Positions 9,091 to 16,857 of a stretch of DNA of 38,194 bases are shown here, one piece after another. Under the pieces are notes generated by a model. That model was not told where the DNA came from. It searched no databases and saw only the letters and a program-made list of their open reading frames with translations. The stretch is from contig VRUD01000031.1 of the NCBI GenBank assembly GCA_019456305.1, forward strand, positions 2,744 to 40,937, given 5' to 3'. Source of the DNA: Cytophagales bacterium (GTDB lineage: Bacteria > Bacteroidota > Bacteroidia > Cytophagales > VRUD01). A program made the position numbers and the translations under genes. Within the stretch, counting starts at the first letter, position 1. Every line of letters starts with the position of its first letter.

Positions 9091-9257
9091 TTAAATTGGT
9101 AAAAATCTTTGGTTACTTTTTTTTCTTCTTCGGTGCAAGCAAAATCTTTGTCGTTCAATGTAGAAAGGTTTACATACAGTTGGTTCTTATCAAGTAGCTC
9201 GCAAAGGTGTTGTTTCTGTTCTTTGAGTGAAAGGGCTTTAAATTCTTCTATATGTTC
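9091..9257 (-). pseudogene. 3' remnant resembling a type III/Mod-like DNA methyltransferase
   Basis: A 54-codon open stretch with no start codon, preceded at once by an in-frame TAA, encodes HIEEFKALSLKEQKQHL, then a CELLDKNQLYVNLSTLNDKD segment, and ends KVTKDFYQFK. This resembles the C-terminal end of site-specific adenine methyltransferases of the type III Mod kind, where an LDKN-LYVN-(D/E)D pattern and a terminal FY are common; that recall is from memory, not a search. It ends 10 bp before the truncated BRO gene. It looks like debris of another R-M module fused to the hsdR side of the current operon. Confidence 0.5.
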
Positions 9258-9401
9258 TTAATTGTCGGGGGCAAATGTACTGTTAATTGGTTATAATTCT
9301 TTCTGCTTTTTTCATTTTTCTGTGTCAATGAGCTACGAATTTTTATGTTATAACGAAATTGTCAAATTGGTACTCTTTTTTTGTGCGGAGGGGGCAAGCT
9401 T

Positions 9402-9447
9402 TTGGCAAGTTTTGGCTCGTGTGGGTGGTTTTTGAGCGACTTGCCAA
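9402..9447. repeat. Nested inverted repeat downstream of hsdR
   Basis: TTGGCAAG (9402-9409) pairs with CTTGCCAA (9440-9447), and inner GCTC (9415-9418) with GAGC (9434-9437), with a G/T-rich loop. The surrounding segment (about 9385-9475) is visibly more GC-rich than its neighbours. It could be a 3'-end structure for the hsd mRNA or a recombination scar. Apart from this and the methyltransferase remnant, 9258-9492 shows no gene. Confidence 0.5.
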
Positions 9448-9492
9448 TGTGTATGACTGCGAAGCGTAGGCTATGTATTCTGTCAATTTTCA

Positions 9493-11949
9493 TTAAGCTG
9501 CTTTAGTTTGATATAAATGTTTTTGAAATTCTATAAACAGTGTACTGATTTTTGAAACATCACCCAATACTTCTTTAGCATCTTCCAATGATTGATATTT
9601 ATTTATTAGCAAGATTGGTAATTTTTCCTGGTCAAGTTCTTCAACTCCTGTTTCAATGTACTTGCTCAATACAAATTCTATAAATTCCTTTTGCTTGTCG
9701 TTAAGTAATGCAAAAATAGTAGCTTGGGCTGCTGCAACTCTTGCTTCTCGCGTTATCGGTTTTATGTCGCTGTTAAATACATATTCCAATACATCAAACA
9801 AGTCGCTTTTTTCTGCGTCAATTAGTTTTCTAAGGGTATTCAGTTCTTCTTTACCAAAACCTGCTTCGTCTAATTTTTCAAGCAATGTTTTTCTTGTCAT
9901 TGGATGGCTCCAAATTATTCGCAATTCATCTTCGCTTTTAAAAAAGTCAGGAAGCGCTCCAAATAAATTATGTAAAAATTCTTCTGCCGAAATGGGTCTG
10001 CCGTCTGCACTCCAAAACGAAGTGGCAATCATGTGCTGAATTTCTCTTTCCTTTCCATCACGCAGTTTCACCTTTACTTTTTTTGGACAAACACAAGGGT
10101 ATTGACCACATTTTGCACAAGGTTTTGGTGGTTCTTTTTCGCATATACAAGGACGTTGACCGCAAACTTTGCAAGGTTTTGGTGGTGTCTTTTCACAAAC
10201 ACAAGGTATTTCTCCACAGTATTGACAAGGGTCCTCTTCAACCGGTTCTCCATCCCATTCGGGGTCAGAAAATCGTTGATAAGCATCTACAAAATCGTAA
10301 ATAGTAAAAAAATCTTTCCCATCAAATAATCGTGTGCCTCTACCTATTATTTGTTTAAACTCAATTATTTGGTTGACCGGTCGCATTAAAACAATGTTGC
10401 GAATATTTCTTGCATCTACGCCTGTTGAGAGTTTTTGCGATGTAGTTAGAATGGTTGGAATTAATTTTTCGTTATCTTGAAACTCACGTAAAAACTGTTC
10501 CCCTATTTCTCCGTCATTGGAAGTAACACGAACACAATAATTTGGGTCTTGACTTTTTTTGTATTGATTCACCAAATCACGAACTGCGGCTGCGTGGTCT
10601 TGTGTAGCACAAAAAATAATTGTCTTTTCATTCTGATTGACTTCGTCCATATATATCTGAACTCGTTTTGCCTCTCTTGCCTTAATTTCAATAATTTTAT
10701 TAAAGTCAGGTTCTATATAAAGTTTGCCTTCTTCAATTTCACCTTCAATAATATCATCATCGCTTATGTAGATATAATCGTCAATCGTTGTTTTGATGCG
10801 TTTTACCTTGAATGGCGTAAGGAAACCATCGTTAATGCCTTCTTTGAGCGAATAGATATAAACCGGCTCACCAAAATATTTGTATGTATCTACATTGTCT
10901 TTACGCTTGGGTGTAGCAGTAAGCCCCAATTGAACGGCAGGCGAAAAATAGTCTAAAATCCCTCTCCAGTTTCCTTCGTCATTGGCTCCGCCACGGTGGC
11001 ACTCGTCAATGATGATAAAGTCAAAATAATCCTTGGGGTACAGACCAAAATTATAGCTTATCGTTTCATACGCTACATGCGGTTCCGCAGCCAAGAGTAT
11101 TTTGCCTTGTTCTTCTTCCTTATTTTTAGCCGGTATATTCGTCATAAATGACTGAAAAATGGTAAAAAAGATACTGCCGTTGGTGGGCACTTTCCCTTTT
11201 TTCTTAATCTCTTTGGGTTTTATGCGAACCATTGCATCTTCGGGAAATGCCGAAAAAGCGTTGAATGCTTGGTCTGCTAAGATATTTCGGTCAGCGAGAA
11301 ATAATATTCTTGGTCGCCTGCCTCCGTCACGGTTTAAGTTCCATCGGGTTTGAAACAGTTTCCATGCAATTTGAAAAGCAATAGCTGTTTTTCCTGTTCC
11401 TGTGGCGAGGGTTAATAAAATACGGTCTTTGTTTTGAGCAACTGCTTCTAATGCGTTTTTTATGGCAATTTCCTGATAATAGCGCAATTGCCAGGTGCCA
11501 CTTTTGTCTTCAAAGGGAACGGCAGCAAATTTTTCCCGCCATTCGTTCTGGTCGGAATAGGTTTTGTTCCAAAGTTCTTCAGGAGTGAGGTAATCAGTTA
11601 CCAAACCTTCGGCACCGGTTTTCATACAGATGCTGTAAATTTCTTTTCCGTTGGTGGAGTAGGTTGTTTCTAATTTTAACTTTTCTGCATATTGTTTTGC
11701 TTGTGCCACACCTTCGCCAACTTCATCGTCATTGCTTTTTGCTTCAACAACAGCCAGTTTTATGCCTTTATAAACTAAGATGTAATCTGCAATTAATGGC
11801 TTCGTTCTCCCGCCACCTGCTTGTATTCTACCATCTGTAATTTTACAAACGTCTCTTTCACGAAGGATTTTAGAATTTTCCACAACTCCCCAACCACAAG
11901 CTTTTAGCTTTGGGTCTATTAGTTCTGCTCTTGTTTCCGCTTCGTTCAT
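9493..11949 (-). CDS. hsdR: Type I restriction enzyme R subunit (HsdR, EcoEI-like)
   Basis: 818 residues, ATG at 11949. The N-terminal nuclease domain has a PD-(D/E)xK-like core at D55 and E69-A-K71. The motor follows: Walker A ATGTGKT (182-188), DECH (315-318), TATPKR (344-349) and QIIGRGTR for motif VI. The C-terminal third matches the EcoEI-type HsdR tail (FWSADGRPISAEEFL, KSEDELRIIW). HsdR translocates DNA with ATP and cuts it when HsdS/HsdM meet an unmethylated target. Unusually prominent is a Cys-rich insert at about residues 572-622 (separate entry). It is the last gene of the operon and starts 10 bp after the KAP NTPase gene ends. Confidence 0.93.
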   Translation of the reverse strand: MNEAETRAELIDPKLKACGWGVVENSKILRERDVCKITDGRIQAGGGRTKPLIADYILVYKGIKLAVVEAKSNDDEVGEGVAQAKQYAEKLKLETTYSTNGKEIYSICMKTGAEGLVTDYLTPEELWNKTYSDQNEWREKFAAVPFEDKSGTWQLRYYQEIAIKNALEAVAQNKDRILLTLATGTGKTAIAFQIAWKLFQTRWNLNRDGGRRPRILFLADRNILADQAFNAFSAFPEDAMVRIKPKEIKKKGKVPTNGSIFFTIFQSFMTNIPAKNKEEEQGKILLAAEPHVAYETISYNFGLYPKDYFDFIIIDECHRGGANDEGNWRGILDYFSPAVQLGLTATPKRKDNVDTYKYFGEPVYIYSLKEGINDGFLTPFKVKRIKTTIDDYIYISDDDIIEGEIEEGKLYIEPDFNKIIEIKAREAKRVQIYMDEVNQNEKTIIFCATQDHAAAVRDLVNQYKKSQDPNYCVRVTSNDGEIGEQFLREFQDNEKLIPTILTTSQKLSTGVDARNIRNIVLMRPVNQIIEFKQIIGRGTRLFDGKDFFTIYDFVDAYQRFSDPEWDGEPVEEDPCQYCGEIPCVCEKTPPKPCKVCGQRPCICEKEPPKPCAKCGQYPCVCPKKVKVKLRDGKEREIQHMIATSFWSADGRPISAEEFLHNLFGALPDFFKSEDELRIIWSHPMTRKTLLEKLDEAGFGKEELNTLRKLIDAEKSDLFDVLEYVFNSDIKPITREARVAAAQATIFALLNDKQKEFIEFVLSKYIETGVEELDQEKLPILLINKYQSLEDAKEVLGDVSKISTLFIEFQKHLYQTKAA
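10083..10232 (-). repeat. Three tandem Cys-rich repeats inside HsdR
   Basis: This segment encodes three copies of a ~19-residue unit of the type C-x2-C-G-x2-PC-x-C-x-K-x2-P(P)KP: CQYCGEIPCVC, CKVCGQRPCIC and CAKCGQYPCVC. The 12 cysteines in four-Cys clusters suggest three small zinc-binding knuckles between the helicase core and the C-terminal domain. Opposite-strand open frames here are by-products of the repeat. Confidence 0.85.
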
Positions 11950-11959
11950 GATTTAATAA

Positions 11960-13375
11960 TTATTGAATTACTATTTCTTCTGTTAAATCTATTTTTCTCA
12001 AAAGGTATTCAATACTTAGCATATCAAAATTCGGATTTCCAGATATAAATTTAAGCAATTTAAAAAAAACATTATTGTTTTCGGATGTATCGAACTTAGA
12101 TTTCACAAGAGAATGCTCCTCACCTGTTTGCTCATCCCTTTCAATTAAACGCTTAGATTTATCTTCTGGCAAGAAATTATTGTACATCAAAACGAAAAGA
12201 GCTTCGAGGTGGATAAAAGCTCTTATTTTATCATTATCAATTCCTTTTGGGATCAAAACTGAAAATTCTGTAATTAAATCTTGTGGAGTAAATATTTTTA
12301 ATTTAATCTTATCGTAAAAGTCTTTGTGAAAACTCTTTAAAAAGATAAGCACTAAATATAAGCCAGGAAAAAGATATTGATTTTCTTTAAAAAAGATAAG
12401 TCCGATGCGGGCATGTGCAAATACTTTTTCTTGCTGCCTGAGCGTTATATTTGCTTTTTCGAACAGGGGTGATGCTATTGCAATAAAAGAATTTTTATCG
12501 TTCACAAATTCGCTAATTTTTTTTCTATTTTCCGAATAAAAAAAAGTATTAAATTCAAAGTAGTCAAATAAATAATTACAAAACTCTTTTGTATTTGGTT
12601 CAGGAATTGAATACTCAACATCAATAAAGCGTCTTAAATATTCATCAGCATTAATTCTATCATTTCCATATACTCCCTTTACGGCATGGCATAACTGTGT
12701 TTTATCAATAGAGAGTACAAACACAATCCCGGAAACAGAAAAGAAATGTTTTATTTTTTCTAAAAGTTCAACTGCATAATTAGGGCGGCATCTATCTAAT
12801 TCGTCAATAATAAATATGATTGGCTTATTATCCGTGGAATCTTTAATAAATTGTTCCAGACTTATTTTGAATTCTTTAAGTCCTTTTTTCTTTTGAGTAT
12901 AATCTCTAATTTCTTCATCAAGAATTTCAGTAGCTCCTTTGGCAGTATTTTCAATTAGATCAACCAATACTTTAGTATCTATATATTTTTCAGCGAGCGC
13001 TTTTAGTAATTGCGGAAGGATGTTTTTTGTTAATACAGCCCCTTTTTCAATCAATGATTTAAAAGCTTTCTTAGTTTCCTTTTTGGTCAATAAATTTAAT
13101 TCTGACATTATTGCTACTAAAGGATTAGCATCAAAATCATTTTCCCAAGCATTAAAATATAAAGTTTTATAACCCTTCGAGTTCAGTTGTTGCTTCCACA
13201 TTTTCACAAATGTAGTTTTGCCTGTACCCCATTTATTATTAATTGCCAAAACAAAGCCATCCTGATAATTTTTAACAATTCCAGTAAGAGTATTCGCATA
13301 TTTTTCTCTGTCTAATTTGCAATTGGAAAATGGTGCTGCTTCATTTATCTCAATTTCGATATGCTTTATTTTCAT
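11960..13375 (-). CDS. KAP-family P-loop NTPase embedded in the R-M operon
   Basis: 471 residues; ATG at 13375 overlaps the hsdS stop (ATGA). Walker A is NNKWGTGKTTF (about 46-56), followed by the family's FNAWENDFDANPL (75-86), Walker B IIFIIDELDRCRP (186-198) and the FVLSIDKTQLCHAVKG stretch after it. These match the KAP group of P-loop NTPases named after Kidins220/ARMS and the F-plasmid protein PifA. Many members carry inserted membrane helices between Walker A and B; here that interval is helical, charged and lacks clear membrane segments, so this is probably a soluble member. PifA excludes phage T7, so a defence role fits, but none is shown. Tight coupling to hsdS and hsdR suggests co-expression with the restriction complex. 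Confidence 0.85.
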   Translation of the reverse strand: MKIKHIEIEINEAAPFSNCKLDREKYANTLTGIVKNYQDGFVLAINNKWGTGKTTFVKMWKQQLNSKGYKTLYFNAWENDFDANPLVAIMSELNLLTKKETKKAFKSLIEKGAVLTKNILPQLLKALAEKYIDTKVLVDLIENTAKGATEILDEEIRDYTQKKKGLKEFKISLEQFIKDSTDNKPIIFIIDELDRCRPNYAVELLEKIKHFFSVSGIVFVLSIDKTQLCHAVKGVYGNDRINADEYLRRFIDVEYSIPEPNTKEFCNYLFDYFEFNTFFYSENRKKISEFVNDKNSFIAIASPLFEKANITLRQQEKVFAHARIGLIFFKENQYLFPGLYLVLIFLKSFHKDFYDKIKLKIFTPQDLITEFSVLIPKGIDNDKIRAFIHLEALFVLMYNNFLPEDKSKRLIERDEQTGEEHSLVKSKFDTSENNNVFFKLLKFISGNPNFDMLSIEYLLRKIDLTEEIVIQ

Positions 13376-14538
13376 ACAAGAATATTTATTTCTGATTTCA
13401 TTAATTCTCCACTAAACGCCTTCTGCAAAATCGATTTTTTCAATTCTTCCAAATCTTCTATTTTTTGCTGATAAATAGCTTCTAATCTTTTGGTTTCGGT
13501 TGAGAGTGTTTCGAGTTTATTAACTATAATTTGTTGTTCTTCTAAAGATGATATTGGAATTGGATATGTCTTTAATTTGGTTCCGTTGATGTTTGCTTGA
13601 TTTACACTTGATATAACAACTGTTTTGCCATAATCCATTGCCATTTCACTATTCAAATAGTAGTTTAAATAATCAGCATCTAATAAATTTTCTTTTCTGT
13701 GAATACGTATTAAATATCCTGCAAAAATTGCAGGCATTTCGCCTTTATATATCGCTGTTTTACCCACCAATTCTGGGCTATTTGTTCTATTAAATAAAAC
13801 ATCGTTATATTTTAGCAAATATTTCTTGTTATCTTCATCATTATCCGAATACACAAGATTATCCCAAGTAAATCTACCATTTTGAATATTGCCCATTCTT
13901 AATACTGGTAATTTCCCTTCGGGTTTTGATTTTGAAGATGAACCATATTCTACTCTTTCACAAACTGCACTTAATGGGATTTTTTTCCATTTTTTATCAG
14001 ATAACACCCCTTGCAAATAACTCTCAAAAAGTTCTTTGGTGTTTTTGAGGTTTTGTTCGGCATTGGCTTTTGCTTTTGCTATGGCGGTAAAGGCTTGGTC
14101 TAAAATGGCTACAATTCGTTTTTGCTCGCTTAAAGATTTAGGGTATCTTATTCCGATATTTCTAAAAGCAGGAACATCAAGATTTTTTTGTGCAGTTCCT
14201 CTTGCAAGTGAATATATGTGGTCGTTCAGATAAAGCATTTGCAAGTTCAGAAAATCTTGCAAAATCTCTTTTGTGTTTTTGGGCTTAACAGTTAACCCAC
14301 TATCATTAAGAAAAAATTCACCTTCAATAAATCGGGCACATTGTTCTGACATTGCAAATCTTGCCACAACTAAACAATTTTCTCTATTGGATTTGTCCAT
14401 AAAAAATGTTGCCCCACCACCACCATAAACGGGATAAGTTGTTCCTCCATCTCTTTTATTGACCACCCTTGTTCCGTATTCAATTTCACAAGCATAATCA
14501 AGTTTTTTTATTTCCCAACCTTGTTTCATATCATTCAT
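13372..14538 (-). CDS. hsdS: Type I R-M specificity subunit (HsdS)
   Basis: 388 residues from the ATG at 14538; an upstream TTG at 14544 and a downstream ATG at 14529 are alternatives. Two target-recognition domains (about 8-145 and 185-335) are each followed by a conserved helical spacer: LSEQKRIVAILDQAFTAIAK in the middle and LEEQQIIVNKLETLSTETKR near the end, then LEELKKSILQKAFSGEL. HsdS reads the bipartite DNA target and binds two HsdM and two HsdR. The second domain begins KIPLSAVCERVEYGSSSKSK, the common start of such domains. The 5' end overlaps the BRO/DinD-like gene by a few bases and the 3' end overlaps the KAP gene. Confidence 0.93.
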   Translation of the reverse strand: MNDMKQGWEIKKLDYACEIEYGTRVVNKRDGGTTYPVYGGGGATFFMDKSNRENCLVVARFAMSEQCARFIEGEFFLNDSGLTVKPKNTKEILQDFLNLQMLYLNDHIYSLARGTAQKNLDVPAFRNIGIRYPKSLSEQKRIVAILDQAFTAIAKAKANAEQNLKNTKELFESYLQGVLSDKKWKKIPLSAVCERVEYGSSSKSKPEGKLPVLRMGNIQNGRFTWDNLVYSDNDEDNKKYLLKYNDVLFNRTNSPELVGKTAIYKGEMPAIFAGYLIRIHRKENLLDADYLNYYLNSEMAMDYGKTVVISSVNQANINGTKLKTYPIPISSLEEQQIIVNKLETLSTETKRLEAIYQQKIEDLEELKKSILQKAFSGELMKSEINILV

Positions 14539-15385
14539 TCTCAATATTCTTAATATTGGGTTTATCTAAAAGTTTGTTGGCATTTTTGGCAGTTACAATT
14601 GGTTTTCCTGTTTGTTTTTCAATTTCCAGTCTTGCTTTTTTAGCAGCATTACCACCTTTACGGGCAATATCCTTATTTTCTTCCAATCCTTTTGGTCTCT
14701 TTTCTTTTGATATTTCTTTAGTAGAAGCTTCTGCTAACATATTCAAAACCAGTTCAAGGTTGCTCATATTATCTCGCAAGTTTTCTTTTTTAAGCCCTTT
14801 TAGTTTTTTGTAATTTTTTACGGTTTTATCTGCCCAGGCTTTGGTAATTTCATTGGTTAAAATAGCGTATTCCAAACCTTCTTTCATCCCTCGTTCTTGC
14901 CATTCGTCAGTCAGTTCTTTTCTGACTTCTATGCTTTTTAATCGCTGGTTTATCCATTCTTTGGAATATCCTTTTCTAAGGTATGTTTCCATAGCACGGT
15001 CAAAAGCCAATTCGGGGTCTTCTGTTTCTTCAATTCGCTGGTAGCCCACTTTTGCCAACCATAATTTAAAAGGTTCTGCTTTTGGCGATGGAATAGATTG
15101 GATTAGGCGTAAAAGTTGTTCTGTGTCAGCAATATCAGTCATTCTCATTTTTCCATCTTTGGCAAGCATTTTCAAACGGTTACAATTTGTAACCGTTTCA
15201 TTTCCTTCTTTTAAAAGCCTGTGTTTTAATACTTTCCAGTAATTTCTTGCACCTTGAAAATCTTTTTGTTCTGTTAAAATTGCAATAACATCAATAATTG
15301 AAAAATACCAAAGTTCTTTTTCCTCGTCCCAATGGGTTCTTACAGCTTGCTTTTGGAATAATTGTATTTTATCTTCTTTGCTCAT
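14531..15385 (-). CDS. BRO-N / DinD-like protein between hsdM and hsdS
   Basis: 284 residues; ATG at 15385 overlaps the hsdM stop by 4 bp. The N-terminal Bro-N-like region (WYFSIIDVIAILTE, ARNYWKVLKHRLLKEG, DTEQLLRLIQSIPSPKAEPFKLWLAKVG) leads to a DinD-like middle (KGYSKEWINQRLKSIEVRKELTDEW, EYAILTNEITKAWA) and a Lys-rich end (ARKGGNAAKKARLEIEKQTG). E. coli DinD is an SOS-induced inhibitor of RecA filaments; BRO proteins of large DNA viruses bind DNA. Such genes are often found inside R-M operons, so a link between restriction and DNA-damage response is plausible but not proven. A diverged, truncated copy lies at 8472-9080. Confidence 0.85.
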   Translation of the reverse strand: MSKEDKIQLFQKQAVRTHWDEEKELWYFSIIDVIAILTEQKDFQGARNYWKVLKHRLLKEGNETVTNCNRLKMLAKDGKMRMTDIADTEQLLRLIQSIPSPKAEPFKLWLAKVGYQRIEETEDPELAFDRAMETYLRKGYSKEWINQRLKSIEVRKELTDEWQERGMKEGLEYAILTNEITKAWADKTVKNYKKLKGLKKENLRDNMSNLELVLNMLAEASTKEISKEKRPKGLEENKDIARKGGNAAKKARLEIEKQTGKPIVTAKNANKLLDKPNIKNIENE

Positions 15386-16833
15386 ATTAGTTCTTTTATG
15401 GATTTTAAAATTGTGGCACTTTCTTCATCCAGGTACTTAATCTCGTTCAAAATTTCTTTAGGTTGGCGTAATGGAGTTTCTTCAGGTGTATTGGGGTTTT
15501 TGGCAGAAAGGTCGAAAGTATTTTGGTCAATGTCTTTTATATTTACTGCCCAGGAGTTTTCGCTTTCGACTTGTGTTTTTTGCAGTGCTACAAAGTCTGC
15601 CAAATCTTTTTCATTCAGAGGGTCTGTTTTCCCAAGGTTTCTGTTCAAATTCAGTTGGTAAAACCATGTTTTTTTAGTGGAGCTTCCTTTTTCAAAAAAC
15701 AGTACAACCGTTTTTACCCCTGCACCTGTAAATGTTCCGCCCGGCAAATCCAAAACCGTATGTAAGTTGCAATTTTCTAAAAGCAGCTTTCGCAAACTAA
15801 TAGAGGCGTTATCGGTATTGCTCAAAAAGGTATTTTTAATAACAACACCTGCTTTTCCGTCCGCTTTCAGGATTTTAACAAAATGTTGCAAAAACAAACT
15901 GGCGGTTTCACCGGTTTTTATCGGAAAGTTTTGTTGTACTTCAGCACGTTCTTTTCCACCAAATGGTGGATTTGCCAATACTACATCGTAACGGTCTTTT
16001 TCTTGTATGTCGGCAAGGTTTTCGGTAAGTGTATTAGTATGCACAATATTGGGGGCTTCCACACCGTGCAAAATCATATTCATAATACCAATAATGTAAG
16101 CCAATGATTTTTTTTCTTTACCGTAAAAGGTTTTTTTCTGTAAAGTAGTTACATCAGATGTGGAGAGTTTTTTGCTTTTCGTTAAATAGTCAAAGGATTC
16201 AACCAAAAAACCTGCTGAACCTACCGCACCATCGTAAATGGTATTCCCTATTTCAGGAGCTACCACTTTAACAATGGTTTTAATCAAAGGTCGTGGAGTG
16301 TAATATTCGCCACCGTTACGCCCTGCATTGCCCATATTTTTGATTTTGCCCTCATACAAATGGCTCATTTCGTGCTTTTCTGCGTGGGTTCTAAAACGGA
16401 GTTCGTCAATATGGTTTACTACTTCACGTAGGTTGTAACCACCTTGAATTCTATTTTTCAGTTCGCTAAAAATCTCTCCAATTTTGTATTCAATTGTATT
16501 GGCGTTTTCGGCATCAGTTTTAAACTTTTTGAGATAAGGGAAAAGCTCGTTATTCACAAAGTCGGTAAGGTCATCACTAGTTAAAGCATTGTGGTCTATT
16601 TTTCCAGTTTCCAATTTTGGAGCTGCCCATGTTGTCCATTGATATTCGGGAGTAATAATATTGGTGTAGGTTTTCCCTGAAAGTTCGGCTGCTGTCTTTT
16701 TATCTTTTTCTAAATCGTCCAGATATTTTAGAAACAACACCCAAGAGGTTTGTTCTACATAATCTAATTCGCTTCCGCAACCTGCATCTTTGTGGAGTAT
16801 GTCGTCTATATTCTTAAAAGTCTGTTCAAACAT
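15382..16833 (-). CDS. hsdM: Type I R-M methyltransferase subunit (HsdM)
   Basis: 483 residues, ATG at 16833. The N-terminal HsdM helical domain (LDYVEQTSWVLFLKYLDDLE) precedes an N6-adenine methyltransferase domain. GEYYTPRPLI (175-184) introduces the AdoMet-binding motif I, here DGAVGSAGFL (201-210) where many HsdM have DPACGTGGFL. The catalytic motif IV is NPPF (288-291). The motif I variant occurs in other Bacteroidota HsdM as far as I recall, so it is not read as inactivation. HsdM with HsdS methylates host DNA. It is the first gene of the operon, only 24 bp after the aldehyde dehydrogenase gene on the same strand, so the operon promoter must lie inside that gene or be shared. Confidence 0.94.
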   Translation of the reverse strand: MFEQTFKNIDDILHKDAGCGSELDYVEQTSWVLFLKYLDDLEKDKKTAAELSGKTYTNIITPEYQWTTWAAPKLETGKIDHNALTSDDLTDFVNNELFPYLKKFKTDAENANTIEYKIGEIFSELKNRIQGGYNLREVVNHIDELRFRTHAEKHEMSHLYEGKIKNMGNAGRNGGEYYTPRPLIKTIVKVVAPEIGNTIYDGAVGSAGFLVESFDYLTKSKKLSTSDVTTLQKKTFYGKEKKSLAYIIGIMNMILHGVEAPNIVHTNTLTENLADIQEKDRYDVVLANPPFGGKERAEVQQNFPIKTGETASLFLQHFVKILKADGKAGVVIKNTFLSNTDNASISLRKLLLENCNLHTVLDLPGGTFTGAGVKTVVLFFEKGSSTKKTWFYQLNLNRNLGKTDPLNEKDLADFVALQKTQVESENSWAVNIKDIDQNTFDLSAKNPNTPEETPLRQPKEILNEIKYLDEESATILKSIKELI

Positions 16834-16857
16834 TTATTTTCTTCCTATTTATCATTA

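Noticed and set aside
9402-9447. Integron attC-like site
   Set aside because: The nested inverted repeat has two stems, but the RYYYAAC/GTTRRRY core sites are not present and no integrase or cassettes are seen.
10033-10329. Several small + and - frames opposite the Cys-rich part of hsdR
   Set aside because: They arise from the tandem Cys/Pro repeat of HsdR and show no independent coding signs.
15382-16833. Inactivated HsdM because motif I is DGAVGSAGFL instead of DPACGTGGFL
   Set aside because: The rest of the domain and NPPF are intact, and I recall this variant in other Bacteroidota HsdM, so loss of activity is not supported.
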